Shown here: positions 25,145 through 34,452 of the stretch, in pieces
Layout: each line of letters starts with the position of its first letter
How positions within the stretch are numbered: position 1 is the stretch's first letter
Assembly: GCA_004296885.1 (NCBI GenBank)
Contig: SCVN01000004.1
Coordinates: 1 to 64,000, forward strand
DNA: 64,000 bases
Source of the DNA: Nitrospirota bacterium
Lineage (GTDB): Bacteria > Nitrospirota > Nitrospiria > Nitrospirales > Nitrospiraceae
Reading direction: 5' to 3'
The notes under the pieces: model-generated
The model's database searches: none
What the model was told of the DNA's origin: nothing
The model's input: the letters and a program-made list of their open reading frames with translations, nothing else
Program-made: the position numbers and the translations under genes

Positions 25145-26500
25145 ATGGCATCGACCTTTGCTGATTTCCACTTGTCTGCTTTTCTCACCGAGCGCCTGAC
25201 CAGTCAGGGACTCACCACCCCCACCCCCATCCAGCAGGCTGCCATCCAGCCCGCGATCGAGGGGCGGGATGTGCTGGCCCAAGCCAAGACCGGCAGCGGC
25301 AAGACTTTGGCGTTCTTGATTCCGCTGATCGAAAAAGCCGTGCGCCCGACGCCAGCGCCGGTAACGGACCCGGCTCATGCGGCCGGCCCGCGCCGCCAGC
25401 CGACCGGCCAACCCCAGCTCCCCAACGCGCTCATTTTGGCGCCGACACGCGAGCTGGCGCTCCAGATCGAGACGGAGTTCCGGAAGTATGCGCCGCGGGC
25501 GCTGACGTCCCTCTCCGTGTACGGCGGCGTTCCGCTGGTGCGGCACTATCGGGCGTTGCAACGTCCGCCCATCGTGATCGTGGGCACACCGGGACGCCTG
25601 CTGGACTTGCTCAGAACCAAGCACCTGAACCTGAGCCACGTGCAGTACCTGGTCATGGACGAAGCCGACCAGATGCTGGATCGCGGGTTCCTTCGGGATA
25701 TCCGGCAGATCCTGGAGTACTTGCCCAAGCAGCGACAGACCCTGCTCTTTTCGGCCACCTTCGCCCCGGAGATTCAAGCGCTGGCCGAAACGATGATGCG
25801 CAACCCCGTCCAGGCCAAAGTGGACATGGGGGTGAGTTCACCGGTCAAGATTTCCCATGGTTATTACGTCGTGCCGGGCGAAGACATGCGGGTCCGCCTA
25901 GTGCACACGCTGCTGGGCAGCCTGCCGGCCGGCGGACGTGCCATGGTCTTCTGCGAGCAGAAGTATAAGGTGCGCAAACTGGCGGCCCGGCTCGGTGGCG
26001 AGTCGGCCTCGGTCGGGGCGATCACCGGCAACCACTCGCAGGCCCAGCGCGAGCGGACCCTCTCGGCCTTCCGGGCCGGCCGCATCAAGTCCCTCGTCGC
26101 GACCGACGTGGCCGCGCGCGGGCTGGATATCCCGGACGTGGCCAGCGTCATCCATTACGAGCTGCCCTCGACCCCGAACTCCTACGTGCATCGGGCCGGA
26201 CGGACCGGACGCGCGGAGAAGGAGGGCGCGACGGTCCTGATTCTCACCGCCCAGGAAGAGCGCGAATACCTGTACATGGTGCGCCGCCTCCGCATCGAGA
26301 CTCGCCGGCTGCAGGCTCCGGAGCTGATGCCCCTGCCGACGCCGGCCGTCCAGGAGCCGGAGGAGGAGGTGCGTCGTCATCAACCCAGGCGGCCGGTCCA
26401 GTATGCCGACCCGTCGCGCCGGCGGCACGAAGTGCGCTCCTGGGGGACTCAAGGCCCTCCGTCTCACGCCCAGGCGCCGAAACCACGCGCCACACGTTGA
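25145..26500 (+). CDS. rhlE: DEAD-box ATP-dependent RNA helicase
   Basis: A 451-residue protein with all DEAD-box motifs: Q motif TPIQQAAIQPA, I AKTGSGKT, Ia PTRELALQ, Ib TPGRLLDLL, II DEAD, III SATF, IV VFCEQKYKVRKLA, V TDVAARGLDI, VI HRAGRTGR. A basic, Arg/Pro-rich tail (RRHQPRRPVQYADPSRRRHE) likely binds RNA. This layout fits the RhlE group. It unwinds RNA in ribosome assembly or decay, possibly in the cold. GAGGAG lies 13 bases from the ATG, a longer spacing than usual. Confidence 0.93.
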   Translation: MASTFADFHLSAFLTERLTSQGLTTPTPIQQAAIQPAIEGRDVLAQAKTGSGKTLAFLIPLIEKAVRPTPAPVTDPAHAAGPRRQPTGQPQLPNALILAPTRELALQIETEFRKYAPRALTSLSVYGGVPLVRHYRALQRPPIVIVGTPGRLLDLLRTKHLNLSHVQYLVMDEADQMLDRGFLRDIRQILEYLPKQRQTLLFSATFAPEIQALAETMMRNPVQAKVDMGVSSPVKISHGYYVVPGEDMRVRLVHTLLGSLPAGGRAMVFCEQKYKVRKLAARLGGESASVGAITGNHSQAQRERTLSAFRAGRIKSLVATDVAARGLDIPDVASVIHYELPSTPNSYVHRAGRTGRAEKEGATVLILTAQEEREYLYMVRRLRIETRRLQAPELMPLPTPAVQEPEEEVRRHQPRRPVQYADPSRRRHEVRSWGTQGPPSHAQAPKPRATR

Positions 26501-26525
26501 CCGTCCGGATAAGAGGAGTCTGCCC

Positions 26526-27077
26526 ATGCCACAGACCGTGACCGGGCTTAGGAGTGCCGCACTGACCCTTGCCAGCTTGCTGCTCTGGACCCAACTGGCT
26601 CCGGCCGAAACCGGCTTGACGGTGGCGGATGGCATGAAAGTCACGATCGAGTACACGCTCACACTGCCCGACAAATCCGTCGCGGATTCCAACGTGGGCC
26701 AGGCGCCATTTTCTTTTACTCAGGGCGCCCACGAGATCGTGCCAGGGCTCGAAAAGTCCATGGTCGGCCTAAAAACAGGCGACAAAAAGCGCATCGACGT
26801 TCCGGCGGCGCAAGGCTACGGCACCTATGACGCCAAGGCCAAGGTTTCCGTGGACAAGACCAAGGTGCCAGCCGGCATCAAGGCGGGGCAGCTCCTCCGA
26901 TCGGCGGACGGCCGACCGGTGACGGTGGAGAAGGTGGAAGAGAAGACCGTGGTGCTCGACCTCAACCACCCGCTCGCCGGCAAGGATTTGGTCTTCGATG
27001 TGAAGGTGCTGAACGTCGAGAAGCAGGAGCCCAAACCGGCCGACAAACCAGCCGAAAAGCCGGTCGTGAAAAAATAG
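26526..27077 (+). CDS. Exported FKBP-type peptidyl-prolyl isomerase
   Basis: A 183-residue protein with a signal peptide (to about residue 27, QLAPAET). The SlyD-like FKBP core has VTIEYTLTLPDKSVADSN, FSFTQGAHEIVPGLEKSMVG and LDLNHPLAGKDLVFDVKVL, with an inserted flap domain in between. The usual Pro-Lys-rich tail is present, but not the His-rich metal-binding tail of SlyD. It catalyses proline isomerisation on exported proteins. GAGGAG precedes the ATG; 25 bases after the helicase gene. Confidence 0.92.
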   Translation: MPQTVTGLRSAALTLASLLLWTQLAPAETGLTVADGMKVTIEYTLTLPDKSVADSNVGQAPFSFTQGAHEIVPGLEKSMVGLKTGDKKRIDVPAAQGYGTYDAKAKVSVDKTKVPAGIKAGQLLRSADGRPVTVEKVEEKTVVLDLNHPLAGKDLVFDVKVLNVEKQEPKPADKPAEKPVVKK

Positions 27078-27117
27078 CCCCGCTGGCCGGCCGTTTGTAG
27101 CGGTCTTTCGTAGCGGC

Positions 27118-27627
27118 CTACGGGGTCTTGGTCAGGGCCAGGATCAATTCCTCAAACTGCGGGTAGGCTCGGAGCAACGGCTCCCGGCCTCCCGCCTCAA
27201 AATCAGAAAAATCGAACCCCGGGGTCATCGTCGTGCCTAAGAGGGCCCACCGCCCCCCCTTGCACAATCGTGACCCCTGCCACAAATCCCGCGACACGAC
27301 ATGCTGTACCCGCATCCCGGCCTCGAGGTCCGGCCCCAGGGTGACCACCGTTCCGGACTCACCGGGACCGAGTTGCAGCAGTTCCACCGGATCCCCCAAG
27401 TAAAAATGATAGACCTCGTCGCTCTTGAGCCGGTGCAGCACCGAACAAGTATCCGGCGTCAGCAAGTAATAGATCCCTGTCCCGAATGATCGGGCCCCTT
27501 CGTAGCGGCCAGGGAGGGCCTCCCCGGGAAGAGATTCCGCAGACCGGTACGATTCGGCATAATAACCCCCTTCCACCGGCAGGGGTTTGAGATGCAACAG
27601 CGCTTTTAGAGTCTCTACCGACAGCAT
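27118..27627 (-). CDS. Cupin, DUF985 family
   Basis: A 169-residue protein; the ATG at 27627 follows GGAGGAACGGCG. Family pattern: LKPLPVEGGYYAESYRSAES, FGTGIYYLLTPDTCSVLHRL, SDEVYHFYLGDPVELLQL, VVSRDLWQGSRLCKGGRWAL, LLGTTMTPGFDFSDFEAG. DUF985 proteins are single-domain cupins related to sugar epimerases with unsettled function. Its end is convergent with the FKBP gene, 40 bases apart. Confidence 0.88.
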   Translation of the reverse strand: MLSVETLKALLHLKPLPVEGGYYAESYRSAESLPGEALPGRYEGARSFGTGIYYLLTPDTCSVLHRLKSDEVYHFYLGDPVELLQLGPGESGTVVTLGPDLEAGMRVQHVVSRDLWQGSRLCKGGRWALLGTTMTPGFDFSDFEAGGREPLLRAYPQFEELILALTKTP

Positions 27628-27797
27628 CGCCGTTCCTCCAGGCCGGAGACGAGTGCGCACGATCAAGCCAACCGCGATGCTAGGAGTAGAGGACCGTCCA
27701 TGCAAAGTCAACAGCTCCGATGGCCGGCACGTCATTCTCCTTGACTCTCATCCCGGCCTTTCTGTACCCTTCCCATAATCTTGAGGAAGGGGTGTCG

Positions 27798-28622
27798 ATG
27801 CCCGGTTATCCTCTTGTTGCAGCCATCCCGTCAGCCCGCCTCTGGTTTCTTCCCTCCATCTTCCTGCTCACGTTGCTGAGTCTTGCCCCCCTTGCCTGGT
27901 CCGGGGAGGTTGTCTATCGCTATGTGGATGATCAGGGAGTCGCCACCTTCTCCAGTCAGCGGGATACGATACCGCTCAAGTACCAGGGCCAAGTGCAAGC
28001 CCTCGACGCCGTCACGTTCCAGCCGGTGCAAGACGCAGCCGCACCGACTGCACCGCCCGAGCCGGAGTTTCAAACCCCGGCCGGCCTGTCCAGACTGGCC
28101 AAGCCAGCCGGTCAGGCAACGCCGCCGGTTGCCCCCCAACCGATCCAGGCCGAACCGGCCGGGCCCTCATGGCTGGACCGGTTTGCCGGCACGACCATTC
28201 CGCTCCCTTCACAATTCCAGCTCGGCGTCGGACTGACCGCGCTTGTCCTTATCGTCTGTGCGGTGATGGTTTCGCGCATGCTGCAGAACCTCGTTTTGAA
28301 ACTCTTGCTCCGGACTTCGATCATGCTGCTCCTAGGTGGCTCCGTCTATCTCATATATTTTTCCGGCATGAACGAGCGCCTGGCGGAGACCACCAGGCAG
28401 CCGGGCCGGCGGACCACCACAGGGAAGGAGCTCCTCGGCGACATGAAAGGCAAGGCGGACCAGATGAAGGCAGCCCTGGACAAAGCGGCCGCCCCGGTGA
28501 CCGGCGTGATCGAAAAAACCAAGGCGGCGACCCTGGGCGAAGCCGACCAGGCGGTCAACGCCGCCAACCAATCCAACCAACAACTGGACAAGCGCCTTCG
28601 CGAAATTGAAGCCAATCCGTAG
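27798..28622 (+). CDS. Membrane protein with N-terminal DUF4124-like domain
   Basis: A 274-residue protein; GAGGAAGG precedes the ATG. A signal peptide (to about residue 38) leads to VVYRYVDDQGVATFSSQRD, the DUF4124 hallmark of a small cell-envelope domain. A Pro/Ala-rich stretch follows, then two membrane segments (LTALVLIVCAVMVSRML; SIMLLLGGSVYLIYF) and a Lys/Ala helix-rich cytoplasmic or periplasmic tail (SNQQLDKRLREIEANP). Function unknown. Confidence 0.75.
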   Translation: MPGYPLVAAIPSARLWFLPSIFLLTLLSLAPLAWSGEVVYRYVDDQGVATFSSQRDTIPLKYQGQVQALDAVTFQPVQDAAAPTAPPEPEFQTPAGLSRLAKPAGQATPPVAPQPIQAEPAGPSWLDRFAGTTIPLPSQFQLGVGLTALVLIVCAVMVSRMLQNLVLKLLLRTSIMLLLGGSVYLIYFSGMNERLAETTRQPGRRTTTGKELLGDMKGKADQMKAALDKAAAPVTGVIEKTKAATLGEADQAVNAANQSNQQLDKRLREIEANP

Positions 28623-28705
28623 CCACCTCTTGCGGAGATCGTCCGGACCATGGTTAACTGGGGGCAGACCGACGGTGGACACGGCCTCTCTCACCGCATT
28701 TTTTA

Positions 28706-28734
28706 TTGACTTGCTGCCGCGCATTCGTTACTTT
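28706..28734 (+). promoter_or_regulatory. Promoter for the RAM-domain protein gene
   Basis: TTGACT (28706-28711), 17-base spacer, TACTTT (28729-28734). The start is near 28741, about 67 nt before the ATG at 28808. Confidence 0.65.
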
Positions 28735-28807
28735 CCTCCGCCGGCACCCAGGGATTTGCCCACGATCACCCGCGCGGCAGCGCACAGCTAAGGACCGGAA
28801 AACCACA

Positions 28808-29050
28808 ATGCCTGAACGAGCCTATGTGCTAATCAACGTGATGCCGGGGCAGACCGCCAACGTGGTTCTGGCCTTGTCGACGATCAAAGAAATCAAAACC
28901 ATCGATGCCTGTTGGGGCAAGCCGGACATCTTCACCGTGGTCGAGGTGTCCGACCAGGATGCCCTCTCCACGCTGGTGCTGGCGAAAATCCACGCCATCG
29001 AGGGGGTTGCACAGACCGACACCCATCTGGTCTATCGGCTGAAAAAATAG
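28808..29050 (+). CDS. Stand-alone Lrp/AsnC ligand-binding (RAM) domain
   Basis: An 80-residue protein consisting only of the AsnC_trans_reg/RAM beta-alpha-beta-beta-alpha-beta fold: MPERAYVLINVMPGQTANVV, TIDACWGKPDIFTVVEVSD, IEGVAQTDTHLVYRL. It lacks the helix-turn-helix of full Lrp regulators, so it cannot bind DNA alone. Such proteins form oligomers that bind amino acids or modulate full-length Lrp proteins; no partner gene is in the window. AAGGA lies 13 bases before the ATG. Confidence 0.88.
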   Translation: MPERAYVLINVMPGQTANVVLALSTIKEIKTIDACWGKPDIFTVVEVSDQDALSTLVLAKIHAIEGVAQTDTHLVYRLKK

Positions 29051-29073
29051 CCTCTCGCCCGGAGGTTCTTGCC

Positions 29074-29544
29074 ATGGTCACCCCGCGCCCGTCAGTTGGT
29101 CGTTCACACTGGTTCCCGATCATCGTCCTCTGTGCTGCAGCCGCCGGCTGTTCCTGGCTCGGCACACAGAAGGATGCCGACCAGGCGCAAGCCATCTTGC
29201 CGGTGCCTGAGACGAAGGTGCGCACGGCGGTCATTCAGGTGCTGCAGGACGGGGGCTATCGTGTGAACGGCGGAGAGGAAGGGGACCACGTCCTGACCAC
29301 CGGCTATCGCCAGGAAATCGACAGCCCCTCGGACTGGCTGCTCCGCAGGCGGTTCGGCACAGGCCGCAGCCGCGTGGACGTGACGCTCGCGCCGGAAGGA
29401 GAAACCGCCACACGCCTGACGATCCAGGTGATCTATGAGGGCAAGGACGGACTGCTCGAATCCTGGAAGCCCTACCCCACGCCCCTGCCTCAGAGCGCGG
29501 AGAATCAACTGCGGCTCGTCAAGAACGCCCTGGGGTTACTCTAG
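29074..29544 (+). CDS. Lipoprotein of unknown function
   Basis: A 156-residue lipoprotein; GGAGG precedes the ATG, lipobox AAAGC near residue 26. The mature part (VRTAVIQVLQDGGYRVNGGE, TGYRQEIDSPSDWLLRRRFG, RVDVTLAPEGETATRLTIQV) resembles the small alpha/beta domain of outer-membrane BamC/NlpB-like lipoproteins, a comparison I make only from pattern. Its end overlaps the end of the convergent ntrC-type gene by 4 bases. Confidence 0.7.
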   Translation: MVTPRPSVGRSHWFPIIVLCAAAAGCSWLGTQKDADQAQAILPVPETKVRTAVIQVLQDGGYRVNGGEEGDHVLTTGYRQEIDSPSDWLLRRRFGTGRSRVDVTLAPEGETATRLTIQVIYEGKDGLLESWKPYPTPLPQSAENQLRLVKNALGLL

Positions 29545-30938
29545 TCCCCACTCCCCTCGCCCAAGTCCAGCCCGAACCGCTCGGCCATGCGATAGAGGGT
29601 CCGCCGGTCGATGCCGAGGATCTTGGCGGCTTGCACCTTGTTGCCTCCGGTTTCCTGCAACACCTGTTGGAGGTACCGCTTTTCCATTGCCTCCAAGGTG
29701 AGCAACGCGCCGGACCCGCCGGTTGCGCGGCCTGCCAAGCCGGGGACCGCATCACCGCTGGCTTGGCGAACGGCTTCCGGCAGATCGCTGGGGAGCACCA
29801 GCGGCCCGCGGCTCAACGAGACGACCCGCTCGATCACGTTCTCCAGCTCGCGCACGTTGCCGGGCCAGGCATATTGCTGCAGACAGGCCATCGTCTCCGG
29901 CAAAAACCCGCGAATCGGATGCGCCGGACCGTCGGCGGCTTGCTGGAGAAAATGGTGGGCCAGCATGGGAATGTCCTCGCGCCGCTCGCGTAAAGGCGGA
30001 AGAGTGATGCGCACCACGTTCAGCCGATAAAAAAGGTCTTCGCGGAACCGCCCCTCTTTCACCAACGCCGCCAGATCCCGGTTCGTCGCCGCGATCAGAC
30101 GGCAATCCAGCCGAACCACCGCCGTGCCGCCGACCCGCCGGACCTCCTGCTCCTGCAACACCCGCAGGAGTTTCACCTGTAAGGCCGGGCTGATGTCGCC
30201 GATCTCGTCCAGAAACAGCGTACCGCCGTTGGCCGTTTCGAACAGCCCCGGCTTGGCCCCGACCGCGCCCGTGAAGGCCCCCCGCTCATGACCGAACAGC
30301 TCGGACTCGAGCAGGGTTTCTGGCAAGGCGGCGCAATTGAGCGGTACGAAGGGTCCGTCCCGCCGCGCACTATTGGAATGGATCGCGCGGGCCACCAATT
30401 CCTTGCCGGTACCGCTTTCCCCTTCCAGGAGCACGGTGCTCCTGCCGGCCGCCACCTTGGCCACCAGCTTGTAGACCTCCAGCATCGGCGGACTGCTGCC
30501 GACCAGCGGAGAGCGGCTGTCGCGATCCCGTAGCTCTTCCCGGAACTTCGCATTCTCGCGGATGAGCCGCCGGTGGTCCAGACTGCGCCGCACGACCAGC
30601 TTGACTTCCTCCCGTCGAAACGGCTTGGCCAGGTAATCGTAGGCGCCCTGCTTCATCGCTTCGATCGCCCCCTCCATGGATCCGAACGCCGTGAGCAGCA
30701 CGATCGGCGTATCCGGATTGGAGGCCTTGTACGCCTGCAGCACTTCGAACCCGCTGACGTCCCCCATGCGGATGTCCGTGAGGACCAGATCGAACTGGGC
30801 CTGCCGGCCCCGCTCAATCGCCTCCCGCCCTCCGGCGACAGCCTCGACTTCATAGCCCTCCTTCTTGAGGGCTTCCACAAGCAGCTCGCGCGCCGCCGCA
30901 TCATCTTCCGCAACCAGAATCTTGGCGTCAGCCGACAC
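29541..30938 (-). CDS. NtrC-family sigma54-dependent response regulator
   Basis: A 465-residue regulator. Receiver (1-118) with Asp in [10 protein letters not shown] and Lys in YLAKPF. AAA+ domain (about 145-370) with Walker [15 protein letters not shown] loop in [12 protein letters not shown], Walker [10 protein letters not shown] and R finger [10 protein letters not shown]. Fis-type helix-turn-helix at the end ([20 protein letters not shown]). It activates RpoN-dependent promoters when phosphorylated. GTG start with AAGGAGAGGG upstream; it overlaps the kinase gene by 11 bases, so the two form a pair. Confidence 0.95.
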   Translation of the reverse strand: MSADAKILVAEDDAAARELLVEALKKEGYEVEAVAGGREAIERGRQAQFDLVLTDIRMGDVSGFEVLQAYKASNPDTPIVLLTAFGSMEGAIEAMKQGAYDYLAKPFRREEVKLVVRRSLDHRRLIRENAKFREELRDRDSRSPLVGSSPPMLEVYKLVAKVAAGRSTVLLEGESGTGKELVARAIHSNSARRDGPFVPLNCAALPETLLESELFGHERGAFTGAVGAKPGLFETANGGTLFLDEIGDISPALQVKLLRVLQEQEVRRVGGTAVVRLDCRLIAATNRDLAALVKEGRFREDLFYRLNVVRITLPPLRERREDIPMLAHHFLQQAADGPAHPIRGFLPETMACLQQYAWPGNVRELENVIERVVSLSRGPLVLPSDLPEAVRQASGDAVPGLAGRATGGSGALLTLEAMEKRYLQQVLQETGGNKVQAAKILGIDRRTLYRMAERFGLDLGEGSGD

Positions 30939-32103
30939 GACCCTCTCCTTCAGCCGGAACCGCGCCGGCCGACGCGCCCTGTGGCGGGGCGCAAGCGGGA
31001 AGCGCGATCACGACGGTGGTGCCCTTGTCCACCTGGCTCTCGATCGACAAGACTCCATTGTGGGCGTGGACGATTTGCCGGCTCAGAAACAACCCCAGGC
31101 CGCTGCCGTCCCCGATGGCCTTGGTGGTGAAAAACGGCTCGAAGGCCTGGCTCACATGTTCCTCCGGCATGCCGCAGCCGGTATCGAGCACGGTCAGCGT
31201 CACCATGGCTGCGGCGGGAGGCTCACCCGCGCGGTGTCGGGCTTCGGCTTCCTCCAACGTCACCGGCCGCTGGCCCACCGAGATCGTTACCCGGCCGCCC
31301 GGCTTCGTCGCCGCCAGCGCGTTGGCGATCAGATTGACCAGCACTTGCTGGAGCTGTTCCACATCGCCCCAGAGCAGGGGATCGCCCTTCCAGGGCTCGG
31401 CAGTCAGCGTCACACCTTTGGCGGCAAAGGAGGGCGCCATCAGCGCCACGACGGGCGGCACGAGACGCTCCACCGGCAACGGCGTCAGCCGGGGCTTCCG
31501 CTGCCGGGTGGAGGAGAGCAGCTCTTCGATAATCCGCACCACCCGGTTGATCTGCACGTCCACGATCTCCACCCGCTTGCGCATCTCCGGGGTGATGGCA
31601 GGATCCTCCCCCAGCGCCTGCACGTGCCAGGCGATGGAATGGAGCGGGGTCCCCACTTCATGGGCCACGGACGCCACCAGTTGCCCCACGGCAGCCAGCC
31701 GCTCGGCCCGGTTGAGCGCGTCCTTGATCTCGGCCAGTTGGGCGTTGGCCTGCAGGAGTTCCGCGCGCGCCGCTTCCTCCCTGGCCTTCCGTTCCTCCCT
31801 CGTCATCGCCAGGTAGGCCACGCCGACCAGCACACCCGCCACCATGGAGCGGTTGATGAGGGCGGACACGAACCGGCCCGGCTTCGTCGGCCTGAGCAGC
31901 CCGATATAGGTCGCCAGGATACAGAGAACGACCGTGGCATACATGAGCCGCCGGCTGCGAGCCGCCGCGATCAGCAGGATCGGAAGCACGAACCCGTAGG
32001 CGATCACCACGTTGGCCGGCGTGACCATTTCGGCGCTCACGATCGCGACGAACAGGGCCAGTGAGATACCCAGGACGAAGGGATGCTTGGCGACGAGCGT
32101 CAT
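30928..32103 (-). CDS. Membrane sensor histidine kinase
   Basis: A 391-residue kinase. The ATG at 32103 follows GGTGGGAGG. Four or five N-terminal membrane segments (to about residue 110), a short coiled coil, then the H box LVASVAHEVGTPLHSIAWH, N box QVLVNLIANALAATKPG, G boxes VLDTGCGMPEEH and GDGSGLGLFLSR. No separate sensory domain, so sensing is through the membrane part. It pairs with the NtrC-type regulator. It begins 8 bases after malQ, which suggests a shared transcript. Confidence 0.93.
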   Translation of the reverse strand: MTLVAKHPFVLGISLALFVAIVSAEMVTPANVVIAYGFVLPILLIAAARSRRLMYATVVLCILATYIGLLRPTKPGRFVSALINRSMVAGVLVGVAYLAMTREERKAREEAARAELLQANAQLAEIKDALNRAERLAAVGQLVASVAHEVGTPLHSIAWHVQALGEDPAITPEMRKRVEIVDVQINRVVRIIEELLSSTRQRKPRLTPLPVERLVPPVVALMAPSFAAKGVTLTAEPWKGDPLLWGDVEQLQQVLVNLIANALAATKPGGRVTISVGQRPVTLEEAEARHRAGEPPAAAMVTLTVLDTGCGMPEEHVSQAFEPFFTTKAIGDGSGLGLFLSRQIVHAHNGVLSIESQVDKGTTVVIALPACAPPQGASAGAVPAEGEGRVG

Positions 32104-32111
32104 CCTCCCAC

Positions 32112-34349
32112 CTATGCCCGGCCGGCCTTCTTGAAATCGGCGGCCAGCTGCACCAGGGCCGGCGCCGTCCACCAGGCTTCGAGCGGCAGCGTCATCTTCC
32201 GGGACCAGTTGGGATAACTATCCAACGTGCCCGGCACGTTCGCCTGCGACAACTCGCCAACCACATCGTCCAGCGCGGTCAAGACCACTCGGCAGGGCGT
32301 GCGCGCCAGAAACAGATGCATCGCCCGAGCCAACTCGGTCGTCATGGCCGGAAGCGACCCGGCATCGTCCGGCCTCGGCCAGAGCCCCTCCGCCTGCAAG
32401 GCTTCCAGCAGGCGCCGGCAATCCTGCGCCCGCTCGTCCTGCGCAGTCCGCAAGGCCTGGTCATCGGGCAGGAGTCCCAGGCTCCGCCGGATCTCCAGAT
32501 CCTTCCCGCCCCAATACCCGGCCAGGGTCGGCAGATCATGGGTCGTCACCACCGCCACAGCCTGACTCGGATACCCGCCCGGCTCCTTCCAGCGGCCATC
32601 GTCCTGCCTCTCGAAATAAAGGACACGGTAGGATAAGACCCCTGCCGCCGACAAGCTCGCCCGGACTTCATCGGGCACCGTGCCCAGATCTTCCCCGATG
32701 ATCATCGTCTTGTGTCTTACGCTCTCGAGCGCCAGAATGCCCAACAGATCCTCGAACGGGTAGGTGACATAGGTTCCGGCGGAAGCCGGCAGGCCGTGGG
32801 GAATCCAGAACAGACGGAAGAGGCCCATGACATGGTCCAACCTGAGCGCACCCCCGTACGTCAGGTTTTTGCGCAAGAGCTCGATGAACAGACGATACCG
32901 GCTCGCCCGCAGCCGGTGCGGATCCATCGGCGGAAAGCCCCAGTTCTGCCCCTCCAACGCAAAGGCATCGGGAGGGCACCCGCTGTCCACCGTCAACGCC
33001 AGGACATCTTGAAAGACCCAGGCATCGCTGCCCGACCGGCTGCCGCCGAGCGCCAGATCGTGATAGAGCCCCAGCGGCATGCCCAGCGTGCGGGTCCGCT
33101 GCGCGATGGCCGCCACCTGCTCGCCGGCAATCCATTGCACGTACTGGTGGAAACGCACGCGCAACGCCTGCGCCTGTCGGAACGCCGCGACCTCCGGTGA
33201 AGCCGGGTTGCGGTAGGGCGCCGGCCAGTCCTTCCACTCCCAGACATCCGGATGCCGCCGCCGCAACTCTTCGGAGAGAGCCTGAAACAGGGCAAATCGC
33301 TCGAGCCGCTCCCCTTCCTTCCGTACATAGTCCAGAAAGGTCTGCCCCCGTTGGGTGACCGCCATCTCTCCATGATCGCGCAGGTGTCGTTCTTGAAAAG
33401 TCTGGAAAAGCGCTTCCAGTACGGCCAATTTTGCGGCGCAGACCCGATCATAGTCCACCAACTCGCTTGCCCGGAGCGTAGACAGGGAGGATTGAAACCC
33501 CTCGTCGCTGAGCAACTTTCGGGCCGGCTCCGATTCAGCCAGTTCCGGCACTTGCTCCACCGCCACATACAAGACGTTCAGGAAGAGACGACTGTCCGGT
33601 GAGTAGGGACTGATGTGGTACGGCTTGGTGTTCTTCAGCGCATGCAACGGATTGAGACCCACGACCCCCGCGCCGAGATCCGTGGCGGCGCGCTCGACGA
33701 TCGCGGCCAGATCCCCAAAATCCCCGATACCCCAGTTCCGGGACGACCGAATTGAATAGAGCTGCAGGCTCAATCCCCAGATGCGCGCCCCCTCTTGTAG
33801 GGATGGCGGGAGGTAACATCGCGACGGCGTCACGATCAGGCGCAGGCTGCCCCGCACCTCGCCGGCGGCAGTCCCGGCACGAGCCACCACATCATAGTAC
33901 CCGCAGTCCAATCCGGCCGGGAGCGGCACCGCATAGCGGGCATAACGCCGGCCATCGAGCATCCTGGTTTCAGCCGGAGCCAAGCCCGGCCCGGCCTCGC
34001 CTTTTTGCTGGAGACGGCCGGACTCATCCAGAATCTCCCATGCGATGCGCAGTGCATGCGCCGCTGCCTCCTCCACCGGAACGGAGAAGGACCAGGAGCC
34101 CAATGATTGATCGATCCGGCGAACCAACACCGGCGCGCAGGGCTGCCGCCAGGATGCGTCATCCCATGCGGTCACCGCGGCCCGGATGGATTCCGGCTGC
34201 TCCGCCTGATAGCCCATGGAAGCCAGCACGGCCCGCTTGGTTTGCTCGGACGTCCGGTGCCGGCGCCCCCAGTTGTCGTAATACTCCGCCGCGATCCCAC
34301 ACCGGGCCGCCAGCTCATCGAGCCAAATTGGTTCTTGCGATGCCGTCAC
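32112..34349 (-). CDS. malQ: 4-alpha-glucanotransferase (amylomaltase)
   Basis: A GH77 enzyme of 745 residues that transfers maltodextrin units between glucans. Landmarks: GIGDFGDLAAIVERA, LNPLHALKNTKPYHISPYSP, LRLDHVMGLFRLFWIP with the catalytic Asp, IIGEDLGTVPDEVR with the Glu acid/base, and TTHDLPTLAGYW with the transition-state Asp. I start it at the GTG at 34347-34349; a longer frame beginning at a TTG (34383-34385) would put its start on the -35 box of the promoter. The promoter predicts a leaderless mRNA. Partners GlgP and GlgB are encoded elsewhere in the window. Confidence 0.94.
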   Translation of the reverse strand: MTASQEPIWLDELAARCGIAAEYYDNWGRRHRTSEQTKRAVLASMGYQAEQPESIRAAVTAWDDASWRQPCAPVLVRRIDQSLGSWSFSVPVEEAAAHALRIAWEILDESGRLQQKGEAGPGLAPAETRMLDGRRYARYAVPLPAGLDCGYYDVVARAGTAAGEVRGSLRLIVTPSRCYLPPSLQEGARIWGLSLQLYSIRSSRNWGIGDFGDLAAIVERAATDLGAGVVGLNPLHALKNTKPYHISPYSPDSRLFLNVLYVAVEQVPELAESEPARKLLSDEGFQSSLSTLRASELVDYDRVCAAKLAVLEALFQTFQERHLRDHGEMAVTQRGQTFLDYVRKEGERLERFALFQALSEELRRRHPDVWEWKDWPAPYRNPASPEVAAFRQAQALRVRFHQYVQWIAGEQVAAIAQRTRTLGMPLGLYHDLALGGSRSGSDAWVFQDVLALTVDSGCPPDAFALEGQNWGFPPMDPHRLRASRYRLFIELLRKNLTYGGALRLDHVMGLFRLFWIPHGLPASAGTYVTYPFEDLLGILALESVRHKTMIIGEDLGTVPDEVRASLSAAGVLSYRVLYFERQDDGRWKEPGGYPSQAVAVVTTHDLPTLAGYWGGKDLEIRRSLGLLPDDQALRTAQDERAQDCRRLLEALQAEGLWPRPDDAGSLPAMTTELARAMHLFLARTPCRVVLTALDDVVGELSQANVPGTLDSYPNWSRKMTLPLEAWWTAPALVQLAADFKKAGRA

Positions 34350-34356
34350 AAACTGG

Positions 34357-34385
34357 AGTCTAGGAACATGCGAAAGGCAAGTCAA
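34357..34385 (-). promoter_or_regulatory. malQ promoter giving a leaderless transcript
   Basis: Minus strand TTGACT (34385-34380), 17-base spacer, TAGACT (34362-34357). The predicted +1 is 34350, one base before the GTG initiator at 34349. No SD is present. Confidence 0.65.
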
Positions 34386-34439
34386 GGCGGCCCTGCGCTT
34401 TATGATCCCGCTTGCATAGCTCTAGCGGCCCCGATCTTG

Positions 34440-34445
34440 TACAAT
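34440..34445 (+). promoter_or_regulatory. -10 box (TACAAT) close to the next ATG
   Basis: TACAAT ends 7 bases before the ATG at 34453 with no SD between. A TTGCAT at 34412-34417 is 22 bases away, too far for a normal -35, so promoter strength is uncertain. If used, the transcript is leaderless. Confidence 0.4.
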
Positions 34446-34452
34446 TTCCCCC

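Noticed and set aside
30865-32064. 399-codon plus-strand frame over the histidine kinase gene
   Set aside because: Antisense shadow of a gene with intact H, N and G boxes.
34350-34385. TTG start that would lengthen MalQ by 12 residues
   Set aside because: That TTG is part of the TTGACT -35 box of the malQ promoter; the GTG at 34349 fits the predicted transcript start.
34412-34445. TTGCAT with TACAAT as a full promoter before 34453
   Set aside because: The spacing is 22 bases, outside the normal range; only the -10 is reported.
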